DNA from: a virus
Length of the DNA: 20,503 nucleotides
Direction: 5' to 3' (one strand)
Virus record (IMG/VR): IMGVR_UViG_3300023115_000136
Span: 1 to 20,503 of that record
Both the position numbers and the translations under genes were made by a program. The notes below the pieces were generated by a model. The model saw only the letters and a program-made list of their open reading frames with translations, was not told the DNA's origin and searched no databases. Shown here piece after piece: positions 1 through 7,742 of the stretch. Each line of letters opens with the position of its first letter. Position 1 is the first letter of the stretch.

Positions 1-2062
1 TACTGGTAAATACATTACTTGGGGGACTCGTGAGGCAACTCTTGATACTGAGTATCGCGTCTTCTGGACAGAACAGGAGATGCTGTCAGATTTCCATAAG
101 TGGTGGACGGAAAACACTCCTGACATTGTGACTGGTTGGAACTGTAACCTGTACGACATCCCGTACATCTGCCGCCGCATTGAGCGTGTGTTGGGTGACA
201 AGTGGATGAAGAGTCTGTCGCCTTGGAACAAGGTGAATATGCGTGAGGTGTACATCAAAGGTCGTCGTAATTTGTCCTACGACATCTTGGGTGTCAGCAT
301 CCTTGACTATCTTGACCTGTACCAGAAGTTCACTTACAGCAACCAGGAGTCCTATCGACTGGATCATATTGCTTTCGTTGAACTTGATCAACGCAAGTTA
401 GATCACAGTGAATTTGAAAACTTCAAAGATTTCTATACGTCTGACTGGCAGAAGTTTGTTGAGTACAACGTACACGACGTTGAACTGGTAGATCGTCTTG
501 AGCGCAAGATGAAACTGCTAGAACTGGCAGTGACTATGGCATATGATGCCAAGGTCAATTTTGAAGATGTCTATTCACAGGTGCGGATGTGGGATACCCT
601 CATCTATAATTACCTCAAAGAACGCAAGATCTGTGTCCCACCAAAACAAGAGTCAAGCAAATCTGATAAGTATGCTGGGGCATACGTTAAGGAACCTGTT
701 CCTGGGCAGTATGAATGGGTGGTCTCTTTTGACCTCAACTCCCTATACCCTCACCTCATTATGCAGTACAACATCTCGCCAGAAACTCTGGTGGATGAAC
801 GAAAGGGTGGGGTAAATGTAGACAAACTACTTAATCAGGAGATTCAAATCGATGGAACTTACTGTCTGTGTGCTAACGGTGCTCAATATCGTAAGGATAT
901 TCACGGTTTCTTGCCTGAAATGATGCAGAAGATCTACGATGAACGTAAGATCTACAAGAAAAAGATGCTCGCCGCTAAGCAGAAGTTGGAAGAAACTGGT
1001 AATGTTGTTCTTAAGGACGACATTAGTGCCTATAACAACATTCAAATGGCACGTAAGATTCAACTTAACTCTGCCTATGGTGCCATTGGTAACCAGTATT
1101 TCAGGTATTACAACCTTGCCAATGCTGAGGCAATTACTTTGTCTGGACAACTCTCTATCCGTTGGATTGAGAACCAAATGAATGGGTATCTAAATAAACT
1201 TTTGTCTACAGAAGGAAAGGATTATGTCATTGCATCTGACACTGACTCAATCTATATTCATCTTGGACCTCTTGTTGATAAATTTTTTGCTTCTAAGTCT
1301 GGCGATAAAGCAGCGATTGTTGGCATACTTGATAAGGTCTGTCAGGACAAGTTGGAACCATTCATCGACTCCAGTTATAGTAAACTTGCGTCGTATGTGT
1401 CGGCATATGACCAGAAGATGCAGATGAAGCGAGAGACCATTGCCAATAAAGGTATATGGACAGCAAAGAAACGCTACATCCTTAACGCCTGGGACATCGA
1501 AGGTGTTCGATTCTCTGAACCCAAACTCAAGATTATGGGTATTGAGGCAGTCAAATCGTCCACACCTGCCGCTTGCCGCACAGCAATTAAGGATGCTCTC
1601 AAAGTTATTATGAACCAAGACGAAGATTCCTTGCAGGATTTTGTCTCTAAGTTTCGTAGTAAGTTTGAGAGTCTTCCTCCAGAAGAAGTTGCATTCCCAC
1701 GTGGGTGTAATGGGGTTTCTAAATTTTCAAACCCAGTAACAATTTATAGCAAAGGTACTCCGATTCACGTTCGTGGTGCACTTCTATATAATTTTCATCT
1801 TAGAAAGAACAAACTCACCCATAAGTATCCGTTGATTCAGGAGGGGGAAAAGATCAAGTTTCTGTACCTTCGTACACCCAACAGGATTAGTGAGAATGTT
1901 GTTTCTTTCTTCCAAACTCTTCCTTCAGAATTTGGTCTTGACAAGTCGATAGACTACGACCTACAATTTCAGAAGAGTTTTCTTGATCCACTGCAGGTCA
2001 TCCTAGATACAATTGGATGGAAGGCAGAACGAGTCGCGTCCCTTATGGAGTTTTTTGTATGA
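1..2062 (+). CDS. 43: DNA polymerase gp43 (family B), 5' end outside window
   Basis: Replicative family B DNA polymerase with 3'-5' proofreading, the catalytic core of the T4-type replisome. The frame is open from base 2, so the N-terminus, including exonuclease motif I, lies upstream; 686 residues remain. Visible motifs in order are Exo II ([13 protein letters not shown], about 136-174), Exo III ([13 protein letters not shown], about 458-496), polymerase motif A ([10 protein letters not shown], about 731-760), motif B ([16 protein letters not shown], about 1056-1100) and motif C ([11 protein letters not shown], about 1235-1268). The C motif holds the two catalytic aspartates. The exonuclease and polymerase residues that can be seen look intact. 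The stop codon overlaps the uvsX start as ATGA, which implies translational coupling. The first internal ATG, at base 80, is not the true start because protein-like sequence continues upstream of it. Confidence 0.97.
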   Translation, partial: TGKYITWGTREATLDTEYRVFWTEQEMLSDFHKWWTENTPDIVTGWNCNLYDIPYICRRIERVLGDKWMKSLSPWNKVNMREVYIKGRRNLSYDILGVSILDYLDLYQKFTYSNQESYRLDHIAFVELDQRKLDHSEFENFKDFYTSDWQKFVEYNVHDVELVDRLERKMKLLELAVTMAYDAKVNFEDVYSQVRMWDTLIYNYLKERKICVPPKQESSKSDKYAGAYVKEPVPGQYEWVVSFDLNSLYPHLIMQYNISPETLVDERKGGVNVDKLLNQEIQIDGTYCLCANGAQYRKDIHGFLPEMMQKIYDERKIYKKKMLAAKQKLEETGNVVLKDDISAYNNIQMARKIQLNSAYGAIGNQYFRYYNLANAEAITLSGQLSIRWIENQMNGYLNKLLSTEGKDYVIASDTDSIYIHLGPLVDKFFASKSGDKAAIVGILDKVCQDKLEPFIDSSYSKLASYVSAYDQKMQMKRETIANKGIWTAKKRYILNAWDIEGVRFSEPKLKIMGIEAVKSSTPAACRTAIKDALKVIMNQDEDSLQDFVSKFRSKFESLPPEEVAFPRGCNGVSKFSNPVTIYSKGTPIHVRGALLYNFHLRKNKLTHKYPLIQEGEKIKFLYLRTPNRISENVVSFFQTLPSEFGLDKSIDYDLQFQKSFLDPLQVILDTIGWKAERVASLMEFFV

Positions 2063-3072
2063 GTTTCCTCAATGATGTTGTCAAAGATATTGGCAATGAA
2101 TATGCTGGTCTTGTTAGTGAGGGGATTGCTGCAGGAGACGTTAATTCTTTTATTGACACTGGGTCTTATATTTTCAATGCCCTCGTTAGTGGTTCTATCT
2201 TTGGAGGTATTCCTTCAAACAAGATCACCGCTATTGCAGGAGAAAGCAGCACTGGAAAAACTTTTTTTACTCTTAGTGTCGTTCGTCATTTCCTCGATAC
2301 TGATCCTGATGCTGGTGTCATTTACTTTGAGTCTGAGTCCGCCATTTCTCGTGAAATGATTGAGAGCAGGAACATTGATTCTAAACGTATGATCATTGTT
2401 CCTGTTACTACAGTGCAAGAGTTCAGAACTCAGGCACTTAATATCCTCAAGAAATACAACGAGCAAAAAAAGGAAGATCGCAAACCACTGATGTTTGTGC
2501 TTGACTCTCTCGGTATGCTCTCCACTACTAAGGAGATGCAAGATTCTGCTGAGGGTAAAGAGACTCGTGATATGACACGAGCACAGGTTGTCAAGGCAAT
2601 CTTCCGAGTTTTGACTTTGGAACTTGGTAGGAGTAATGTTCCTATGATTGTCACCAACCATACATATGATGTGGTCGGTGCATATGTGCCAACCAAAGAG
2701 ATGGGTGGTGGTAGTGGTCTTAAGTATGCTGCTAGCACAATCATCTATCTTAGCAAGAAAAAGGAAAAGGATGGCACTGATATTGTAGGTAACATCATCA
2801 ACTGTAAAGCAGCAAAGTCGCGATTCACTAAGGAGAACAGTCAAGTTGCAACACGTCTTTTCTATGACGAACGCGGATTGGACCGCTATTACGGACTACT
2901 GGAATTGGGTCTTGAATACGGAGTCTTCGAGAAGTCTGGGAATCGTATCAAGTTTGGTGAATCTTCTGTTTATCCTAAGTCTGTTCTCTCTGATCCGCAG
3001 AAGTATTTCACCCCCGAAGTAATGCAAGCACTGGATGAGTGTGCACAGAAGGAATTTGGTTATGGCACTTGA
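2059..3072 (+). CDS. uvsX: UvsX RecA-like recombinase
   Basis: RecA/RAD51-family strand-exchange ATPase that drives homologous recombination and recombination-dependent replication in T4-like phages. The 337-residue protein has a Walker A motif GESSTGKT (residues 61-68), a hydrophobic strand and Walker B aspartate in LMFVLD (144-149), and the glycine-rich loop EMGGGSG (214-220), equivalent to DNA-binding loop L2. I chose the ATG at 2059 because it overlaps the gp43 stop as ATGA and begins a typical N-terminus ([12 protein letters not shown]). An ATG at 2017 in the same frame would add 14 residues that read as overlap with gp43. The 3' end overlaps the next gene by 11 bases. Length and neighbours match the gp43-uvsX-gp41 order of cyanomyoviruses. 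Confidence 0.96.
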   Translation: MSFLNDVVKDIGNEYAGLVSEGIAAGDVNSFIDTGSYIFNALVSGSIFGGIPSNKITAIAGESSTGKTFFTLSVVRHFLDTDPDAGVIYFESESAISREMIESRNIDSKRMIIVPVTTVQEFRTQALNILKKYNEQKKEDRKPLMFVLDSLGMLSTTKEMQDSAEGKETRDMTRAQVVKAIFRVLTLELGRSNVPMIVTNHTYDVVGAYVPTKEMGGGSGLKYAASTIIYLSKKKEKDGTDIVGNIINCKAAKSRFTKENSQVATRLFYDERGLDRYYGLLELGLEYGVFEKSGNRIKFGESSVYPKSVLSDPQKYFTPEVMQALDECAQKEFGYGT

Positions 3073-3622
3073 AGATTACATTAGGACTTATGACTATACA
3101 TTGAGCGATGATGTTTGTAAGAACACCATCAAGATGTATGAAGAGTTGGATGAGGTTGAAGATTGGGATCGTAATGGGCGACCCCAATTCACCCAATTCA
3201 ATTTGACTCAATATCTCGAAGAGAATAACCATAATGATTGGGGTCTCATTCACAATGCATTCATCGAGTCAGCAAATCTATATGTTCAAAAGTATATGGA
3301 CGATGTTGACTGTCGTCAGTTTTTCCCATTAAAGTCCTCTATTGAGCAGTTCCGAATCAAAAAGTATCGTGCAGGAACTGATGATCGATTTGATCGTCAC
3401 GTTGATGTTGGTGATTATGCATCCGCACGTCGATTCTTATGTCTCTTCTGGTATTTGAACGACGTTGAACAAGGTGGAGAGACTGCGTTTGATGAGATGA
3501 CAATCAAACCCAAACGTGGTAGACTTTTAATATTCCCACCGACGTGGACTTATCCTCACGCTGGGTTGCCCACTATCTCTAACGACAAGTACATCGCAGG
3601 AACTTATTGCCATTATGTCTAA
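3062..3622 (+). CDS. 2-oxoglutarate/Fe(II)-dependent oxygenase, prolyl 4-hydroxylase-like
   Basis: Predicted dioxygenase that couples 2-oxoglutarate decarboxylation to hydroxylation of an unknown substrate. The 186-residue product has the iron-binding facial triad: H113 and D115 in DRHVDV, and H166 in YPHAG. K176 ([13 protein letters not shown]) sits where prolyl 4-hydroxylases bind the 2-oxoglutarate carboxylate. The strand pattern [10 protein letters not shown]...GGETAF is typical of the double-stranded beta-helix fold. The start at 3062 gives an 11-base overlap with uvsX; an in-frame ATG at 3035 would lie deeper inside uvsX. The gene also overlaps gp41 by 8 bases, so it is locked into the replication operon. 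Oxygenases of this family are common in cyanophages, but the substrate (protein, nucleic acid or small molecule) cannot be told from the sequence. Confidence 0.88.
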   Translation: MALEDYIRTYDYTLSDDVCKNTIKMYEELDEVEDWDRNGRPQFTQFNLTQYLEENNHNDWGLIHNAFIESANLYVQKYMDDVDCRQFFPLKSSIEQFRIKKYRAGTDDRFDRHVDVGDYASARRFLCLFWYLNDVEQGGETAFDEMTIKPKRGRLLIFPPTWTYPHAGLPTISNDKYIAGTYCHYV

Positions 3623-4997
3623 CTCGATTGAAGAACTGGTAGTCAATTCTCTAGTGTTCAATCAAGACTATACACGAAAAGTGCTTCCTCATCTCAAAGC
3701 TGATTACTTTGAGAACTACAACAATAAGTTGTTGTTTGAGGAAGTTTCTTCGTATTTGACTAAATACGATTCTCTTCCAACTACTGAAGCACTCAAGATC
3801 GAACTTGAGAATAGGAGAGACTTGACGGAAAGTTCTTACAAGGACATCATCGTACAGATTGATGGTCTTAAGGAAGAACCTCACGAGATTAAATGGTTAT
3901 TCGATACTACAGAGAAGTGGTGTCGTGATCGTGCAATCTATAACGCTCTCCTAGAATCTATGTCCATCGCTGACGGCAACCACGATAAGATGGGACGTGA
4001 TGCTATTCCAAGCATTCTGTCAAATGCTCTGTCTGTTAGTTTTGATAATTCTGTTGGACACGATTACTTAGATGATGCAGATCAACGATATGATTTCTAC
4101 CATCGGGTAGAAGAAAAGATTCCGTTCGACATAGAGATGTTGAACAAGGTTACCAAAGGAGGTCTTTCCAAGAAAACCCTAAACATTGCCCTGGCGGGAA
4201 CGGGTGTTGGTAAGAGTCTCTTTATGTGTCACTGTGCATCTGCAAATCTTTCTGCAGGATATAACGTTCTTTACATTACGATGGAGATGGCAGAGGAACG
4301 TATCGCAGAACGTATCGATGCCAACTTGATGAATGTTGCAGTGCAGCAACTTGAGAAATTGCCGAAAGTAATGTTCGACAATAAGATTGAAAAGGTTGCG
4401 AAGAAGACACAGGGTAGATTGATTATTAAAGAATATCCAACTGCCTCTGCACACGTCGGACACTTCAAGGCACTGCTGCAGGAACTTGCGATCAAGAAGT
4501 CGTTCGTCCCTGACATCATTTATATAGATTATCTTAACATTTGCTCCTCATCGCGGTACAAGGGTGCTATTGTAAACTCGTACACATTCGTGAAAGCAAT
4601 TGCTGAAGAATTACGCGGTCTTGCTGGGGAGCATAATGTTCCTATCGTATCTGCTACACAGACTACTCGGTCTGGCTATGGGAATTCCGATGTAGATTTG
4701 ACGGATACGTCCGAATCTTTTGGTCTTCCTGCAACTGCTGACCTTATGATTGCTCTGATTTCTACCGAGGAAATGGAAGAACTTAATCAGATTATGATCA
4801 AGCAGTTGAAGAATAGATACAACGACCCAACGATGAACAAAAGATTTGTCGTTGGTATTGACAGAGCGAAGATGCGCCTGTATGATTGTAACGAACAATC
4901 AAATATTGTTGACTCTGGTCAGGGTGAATCTACTTCTGACTTGGGTGACATTCTTTCTGTACTACCAAACAAAAACTTCACTGATTTCAAAGTATGA
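3615..4997 (+). CDS. 41: Replicative DNA helicase gp41
   Basis: DnaB-family hexameric helicase that unwinds the fork and partners the gp61 primase encoded further right in this window. The 460-residue product has an N-terminal helical domain (about 1-140), then a RecA-like ATPase core. Walker A is GTGVGKS (195-201), Walker B is IIYIDYLNI with D305, and SATQTTR (346-352) is the conserved DnaB/gp41 sensor region. ITMEMAEERIAER (221-233) is also typical of the family. The length is close to T4 gp41 (475 residues). The ATG at 3615 overlaps the upstream oxygenase, and the stop overlaps mazG as ATGA. Confidence 0.95.
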   Translation: MSNSIEELVVNSLVFNQDYTRKVLPHLKADYFENYNNKLLFEEVSSYLTKYDSLPTTEALKIELENRRDLTESSYKDIIVQIDGLKEEPHEIKWLFDTTEKWCRDRAIYNALLESMSIADGNHDKMGRDAIPSILSNALSVSFDNSVGHDYLDDADQRYDFYHRVEEKIPFDIEMLNKVTKGGLSKKTLNIALAGTGVGKSLFMCHCASANLSAGYNVLYITMEMAEERIAERIDANLMNVAVQQLEKLPKVMFDNKIEKVAKKTQGRLIIKEYPTASAHVGHFKALLQELAIKKSFVPDIIYIDYLNICSSSRYKGAIVNSYTFVKAIAEELRGLAGEHNVPIVSATQTTRSGYGNSDVDLTDTSESFGLPATADLMIALISTEEMEELNQIMIKQLKNRYNDPTMNKRFVVGIDRAKMRLYDCNEQSNIVDSGQGESTSDLGDILSVLPNKNFTDFKV

Positions 4998-5509
4998 CTA
5001 AAGCACAGGTAAATCCCGTCACTGGTTTCGGTACTGATCCCGTTCCTCCTAAGGCAAAGCAAGTTAAAACTAAGGTTGACGAGCAAGCAGCACGGGGTGA
5101 AAAGTTTGAGGTTGATCTTGACAACTACCTGAAGTTCGTGGATCTCTGCACCAGTGAAGAATCCAAGGATTATGATAAACTTCAAGCACGTTATGAAGAA
5201 CTGAAGCAGCAGGGTTGTAACATCCAGCGTCTCGATACTGCTGCATCTGGTCTTGTGGCAGAAGGCGGTGAGTTTATGGAGATCGTTAAGAAACTGAAGT
5301 TCCAAGGCAAACCCTGGACCGAAGACAATCGAGAGCATCTTATCATTGAACTTGGCGACATTCTGTGGTATGCTGCTAATGCGTGTATGGCACTCGGTGT
5401 TCGTATGGAAGAGGTAATCTACCGCAACACCGTCAAACTTGCTACTCGTTATCCTGATGGTGAGTTCAGTGTCGAACGTTCTGAAAACCGTGCCGCTGAT
5501 GATCGATGA
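4994..5509 (+). CDS. mazG: MazG-like nucleotide pyrophosphohydrolase
   Basis: All-alpha NTP pyrophosphohydrolase that removes pyrophosphate from nucleoside triphosphates. The metal-binding residues are visible as E90 and E93 (AEGGEF) and E119 and D122 (ELGDILWY), followed by the typical helix GVRMEEVIYRNTVKL. The family domain covers about residues 78-155 of 171. The first 40 residues are a lysine/proline-rich, probably disordered extension. MazG is a common cyanophage metabolic gene. It was first proposed to lower ppGpp and mimic a well-fed host, while later biochemical work on a cyanophage homologue favoured dNTP substrates; the sequence does not decide between them. The start is coupled to gp41 (ATGA), and the stop overlaps the next gene by 4 bases. 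Confidence 0.92.
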   Translation: MTKAQVNPVTGFGTDPVPPKAKQVKTKVDEQAARGEKFEVDLDNYLKFVDLCTSEESKDYDKLQARYEELKQQGCNIQRLDTAASGLVAEGGEFMEIVKKLKFQGKPWTEDNREHLIIELGDILWYAANACMALGVRMEEVIYRNTVKLATRYPDGEFSVERSENRAADDR

Positions 5510-6033
5510 ACATCTTCGTTACTGATCCCAATCCCCATTTGTCTGCAATTGTTCTTCCCGACAAGCATATTGTCAAAATGCCGTTGGAGACTTGTCAGAT
5601 GCTCGCTATAGTTGCTTCTGATAAATGGGGACACGGGTTCGGTACGTTGCCAAAAGCAGACGGTACACCATACAGTACCGACAAGGGTGCCTTCCGCAAT
5701 CATCCGTGCACGGTTTGGGCATCCTCTTTTGTGCTAAACTGGCAGTGGTTAATCCAACACGGATTTTCTCTCTGCCAAGAGTATGCTGCTCGATATGGTA
5801 AAGTGCATACGTGTTTTAATACACTGCTTGCAGCACAGGAAATCTTTCCCACTGCAGATCCCCAAGGTCGAAGTGGGAAAGAACCAACTCCATTTGTTCG
5901 TGCGATGCCTGATGATTACAAACTTGATACCAGCATCTCTACATTCGATGCTTACAAAATGTACATCGCATCCAAACCTTGGGTAGCAGACAACTATCTG
6001 CGCCTTCCACATCGCAAACCTAACTGGGTATGA
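5506..6033 (+). CDS. Conserved phage protein, possible distant pyrimidine-dimer glycosylase relative
   Basis: A 175-residue protein of a type recurrent in phages. I recognise its pattern MNIFVT...SA..L.DK..VKM.LET.Q.L, then NHPC..WA, then a W.WL..H helix and EY..RYGK.H. The charged and aromatic residues that give this pattern are D19-K20, K24, E28 and the NHPCTVWA block. The NHPC-W segment and the following helix loosely resemble the HPET-RW region of PF03013 (DenV-like pyrimidine-dimer DNA glycosylases). That resemblance is from memory and weak, so the function is unproven. A role in repair of UV damage would suit a marine surface phage. The ATG at 5506 overlaps the mazG stop and the 3' end overlaps the next start, so it is part of the same coupled operon. 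Confidence 0.85.
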   Translation: MNIFVTDPNPHLSAIVLPDKHIVKMPLETCQMLAIVASDKWGHGFGTLPKADGTPYSTDKGAFRNHPCTVWASSFVLNWQWLIQHGFSLCQEYAARYGKVHTCFNTLLAAQEIFPTADPQGRSGKEPTPFVRAMPDDYKLDTSISTFDAYKMYIASKPWVADNYLRLPHRKPNWV

Positions 6034-6254
6034 CCATTCCATTTTTTATCGAAGATCCGATTACTCACGTTCAAACAGAAGTTCCTCAGGAGATTCTGTA
6101 TTACTGTGATAACTATACTGTAGATGCACATCGTGAAGATTTGCGATATTTTGATTGTGTGTCTATGCATATGGGTTACTATGGCAATGACCCAAAGCGC
6201 CTCAAAAGAATCCGAGATCATTATCGTTATGAAGTAAACCCTGTTTTCGACTAA
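6030..6254 (+). CDS. Small hypothetical protein
   Basis: A 74-residue protein I do not recognise. It is rich in aromatic, histidine and acidic residues (FFIEDP, YYCDNY, YFDCVSMHMGYYG) and ends with a basic segment (PKRLKRIRDHYRY). There is no signal peptide, membrane segment or known catalytic motif. Support for coding comes from its place in the chain: the ATG at 6030 overlaps the upstream stop (ATGA), and the next gene begins two bases after its own stop. Probably an early-expressed accessory protein. Confidence 0.75.
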   Translation: MTIPFFIEDPITHVQTEVPQEILYYCDNYTVDAHREDLRYFDCVSMHMGYYGNDPKRLKRIRDHYRYEVNPVFD

Positions 6255-6256
6255 CT

Positions 6257-6544
6257 ATGGATTGGAAATCAGAAGCACTTTACTGGAAACAAAAGTATAT
6301 TCGTGAACTTGCAAGTCAAGGTAGAATTGAAAGTCACGATCCACAATCCCATCAGGAAGACTGGGCACACCCAGAATCATCTCTGGCAGCAAACTACACT
6401 GAAGAAGAAATGAACGCAATGTGTGATGCTGCTGAAGATAAGGAAAAATGCCGTGAGTATAACCTGCGTGAAGCAGAATACTATAATAAACGAGCACAAC
6501 TCGATGCACACTCCCTAAAAGATTTCACCCTAGGAGACAAATGA
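6257..6544 (+). CDS. Small acidic hypothetical protein
   Basis: A 95-residue, charged, probably helical protein with no motif I recognise. It starts MDWKSEALYWKQKYIRELA. The central part is acidic (NYTEEEMNAMCDAAEDKEKC) and the end is a tyrosine/arginine-rich helix. There is no membrane segment or signal peptide. It lies two bases after the previous stop, and its last codons contain the ribosome binding site for speD, so the two are likely translated together. Confidence 0.75.
   Translation: MDWKSEALYWKQKYIRELASQGRIESHDPQSHQEDWAHPESSLAANYTEEEMNAMCDAAEDKEKCREYNLREAEYYNKRAQLDAHSLKDFTLGDK
6532..6537 (+). promoter_or_regulatory. Ribosome binding site fixing the TTG start of speD
   Basis: AGGAGA lies 8 bases before TTG at 6546. 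The speD frame is closed by an in-frame TAG at 6531, and there is no ATG or GTG before the conserved domain begins. The strong Shine-Dalgarno sequence therefore supports TTG as the start. Confidence 0.75.
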
Positions 6545-6545
6545 A

Positions 6546-6881
6546 TTGAAACACATCCTCTTTACTCTCAAAGAATGTAATAAATCATTTTTAGATGATG
6601 AAACTTTTGTTAGGGACGTTGTTTATCAAGCATCAGTTAAATGCAAATCAACTCTGTTAGCACTCAACTCACACAAGTTCGATCCTCAGGGTGTAACTTG
6701 TGTGGCAATGCTTGCTGAAAGTCACATTAGCATTCACACTTGGCCAGAACTGGGTATGGCAGTATGTGACATCTTTACCTGCGGAGATCACACAGAACCC
6801 AAGCAAGGTGTAAAATATATGAAGATGATGCTTGACGCTAAAAGCATCGTAAGTAAATCATTTACCCGTCCTCTTGAATAA
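6546..6881 (+). CDS. speD: S-adenosylmethionine decarboxylase proenzyme
   Basis: Pyruvoyl enzyme that decarboxylates S-adenosylmethionine to supply aminopropyl groups for spermidine synthesis; a frequent cyanophage metabolic gene. The 111-residue product is the short prokaryotic form. Self-cleavage is expected between E58 and S59 in AESHISIHTWPE, S59 becoming the pyruvoyl group. H64 and C79 lie 5 and 20 residues after S59, the same spacing as the processing and proton-donor residues S63, H68 and C83 of the Thermotoga enzyme. All the key residues are present, so it should be active. The start is TTG with a good ribosome binding site. The stop codon lies in a terminator and late-promoter overlap, marking the end of the early/middle gene block. 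Confidence 0.93.
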   Translation: MKHILFTLKECNKSFLDDETFVRDVVYQASVKCKSTLLALNSHKFDPQGVTCVAMLAESHISIHTWPELGMAVCDIFTCGDHTEPKQGVKYMKMMLDAKSIVSKSFTRPLE

Positions 6882-6884
6882 ATA
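6877..6884 (+). promoter_or_regulatory. T4-type late promoter (AATAAATA)
   Basis: AATAAATA matches the NATAAATA late-promoter motif known for T4-like cyanophages (TATAAATA in T4). It lies 23 bases upstream of the GTG start at 6908 and contains the speD stop codon. With T4 spacing, transcription would begin near 6890, inside the loop of the terminator at 6880-6901. Confidence 0.6.
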
Positions 6885-6901
6885 CCTCAAAGGTATTTTT
6901 T
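6880..6901 (+). terminator. Intrinsic terminator after speD
   Basis: Perfect 7-bp stem AAATACC / GGTATTT (6880-6886 with 6892-6898), 5-base loop TCAAA, with the run of T extending to 6901. The stem is AT-rich, so termination may be partial. It overlaps the late promoter motif at 6877-6884. Confidence 0.75.
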
Positions 6902-6907
6902 ATCCCT

Positions 6908-7735
6908 GTGGCAAACAAAGGACTCCAATTTGAGCACGCAGTAATGTATGTTGCTACTAGCAAAATCATTGCTAAAACTGCCCAGAACGAAAAAGATTTT
7001 GAAGATGCTGCAGGAAGATGGGGTGCCATTCCCAACGACATTAAAAAGACCGCCGAAAAGATTGTTGAGGATATGGCACCAAATGATTTGAATGCTAGAC
7101 AGGCATACTACAAATCATTCAGGAAAATGAGTGGCGGTGGTGAAGAACCAAAAACCGATATTATGTTTACATCTGGTAGCACCACCTACAGATGTTCTAT
7201 GAAGTGGGGAAAATCTTATCAACTTACCAGTGCTGGTATCGATAAATCACTCACTGTATTCCAAAAAGTTTTGAAAAAAACTGCTAGAGATTGTGGATCT
7301 TCCAGTGCAAATGTTGAAACGCTAGGTTATTTGCAGTTGATCCTGGAACGTATAGCAGGTAAGTTTGAAAATGCTACTGGCACTATTGACCAACCATCTG
7401 CAAAAAGATTGTTGGGCGATGCTAAAAAGTCTGGTGGATTAAATGAGCAACTGCAGGAAGTGTTGGGTTCTAAGAAAGCACCCCTTGCTGCAGAAGCATA
7501 TGATTGTTTTAAGTATAACCTGACACACGAGTGTATGACAGGTGCAATGTTATTCAACGGTGATGACCGAGCAGCGACACATCTCTTGACTGAGAATGGT
7601 GTTAAACCAATCGATGAGAAAGCAGTTCGAGAGGTGATGAAGCAGGCAGGTGTGCGTCTTGCTCTCAAGGGCAGGGGTAAGGACAAAATTACAGGTGTCC
7701 GCCAGAACGCCATCGTGATCCGATACGAGGTATAA
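6908..7735 (+). CDS. Hypothetical protein with PD-(D/E)xK nuclease-like pattern
   Basis: A 275-residue soluble protein that I cannot assign to a named family. The first 110 residues follow the order seen in PD-(D/E)xK nucleases: a helix with KGLQFEHAV (E9), then PKTDI (D84), a strand YRCSMK (S97-x-K99) and Q105 in GKSYQL. If this is that fold, S97 stands where an acidic residue is usual, so it could be a variant or inactive nuclease. The remainder is mostly helical with no motif I know. The start is GTG at 6908, chosen because the conserved-looking KGLQFEHAV helix precedes the first ATG (6944). No strong ribosome binding site is visible. A late promoter and the speD terminator lie just upstream, and the next gene starts 7 bases after its stop, so the two probably form a late operon. 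Confidence 0.85.
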   Translation: MANKGLQFEHAVMYVATSKIIAKTAQNEKDFEDAAGRWGAIPNDIKKTAEKIVEDMAPNDLNARQAYYKSFRKMSGGGEEPKTDIMFTSGSTTYRCSMKWGKSYQLTSAGIDKSLTVFQKVLKKTARDCGSSSANVETLGYLQLILERIAGKFENATGTIDQPSAKRLLGDAKKSGGLNEQLQEVLGSKKAPLAAEAYDCFKYNLTHECMTGAMLFNGDDRAATHLLTENGVKPIDEKAVREVMKQAGVRLALKGRGKDKITGVRQNAIVIRYEV

Positions 7736-7742
7736 TACTGGT

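Noticed and set aside
2017-2058. Upstream in-frame start for uvsX
   Set aside because: It would add 14 residues overlapping gp43; the ATGA-coupled ATG at 2059 gives the expected N-terminus.
3764-3770. CTAAATA late-promoter-like heptamer
   Set aside because: Inside the gp41 coding sequence; the same heptamer also occurs in gp43, gp61 and nrdA, so it is background there.
7731-7736. TATAAT resembling a host -10 box
   Set aside because: It coincides with the stop codon of the preceding gene, lies only 6 bases before the next ATG and has no matching -35 sequence.
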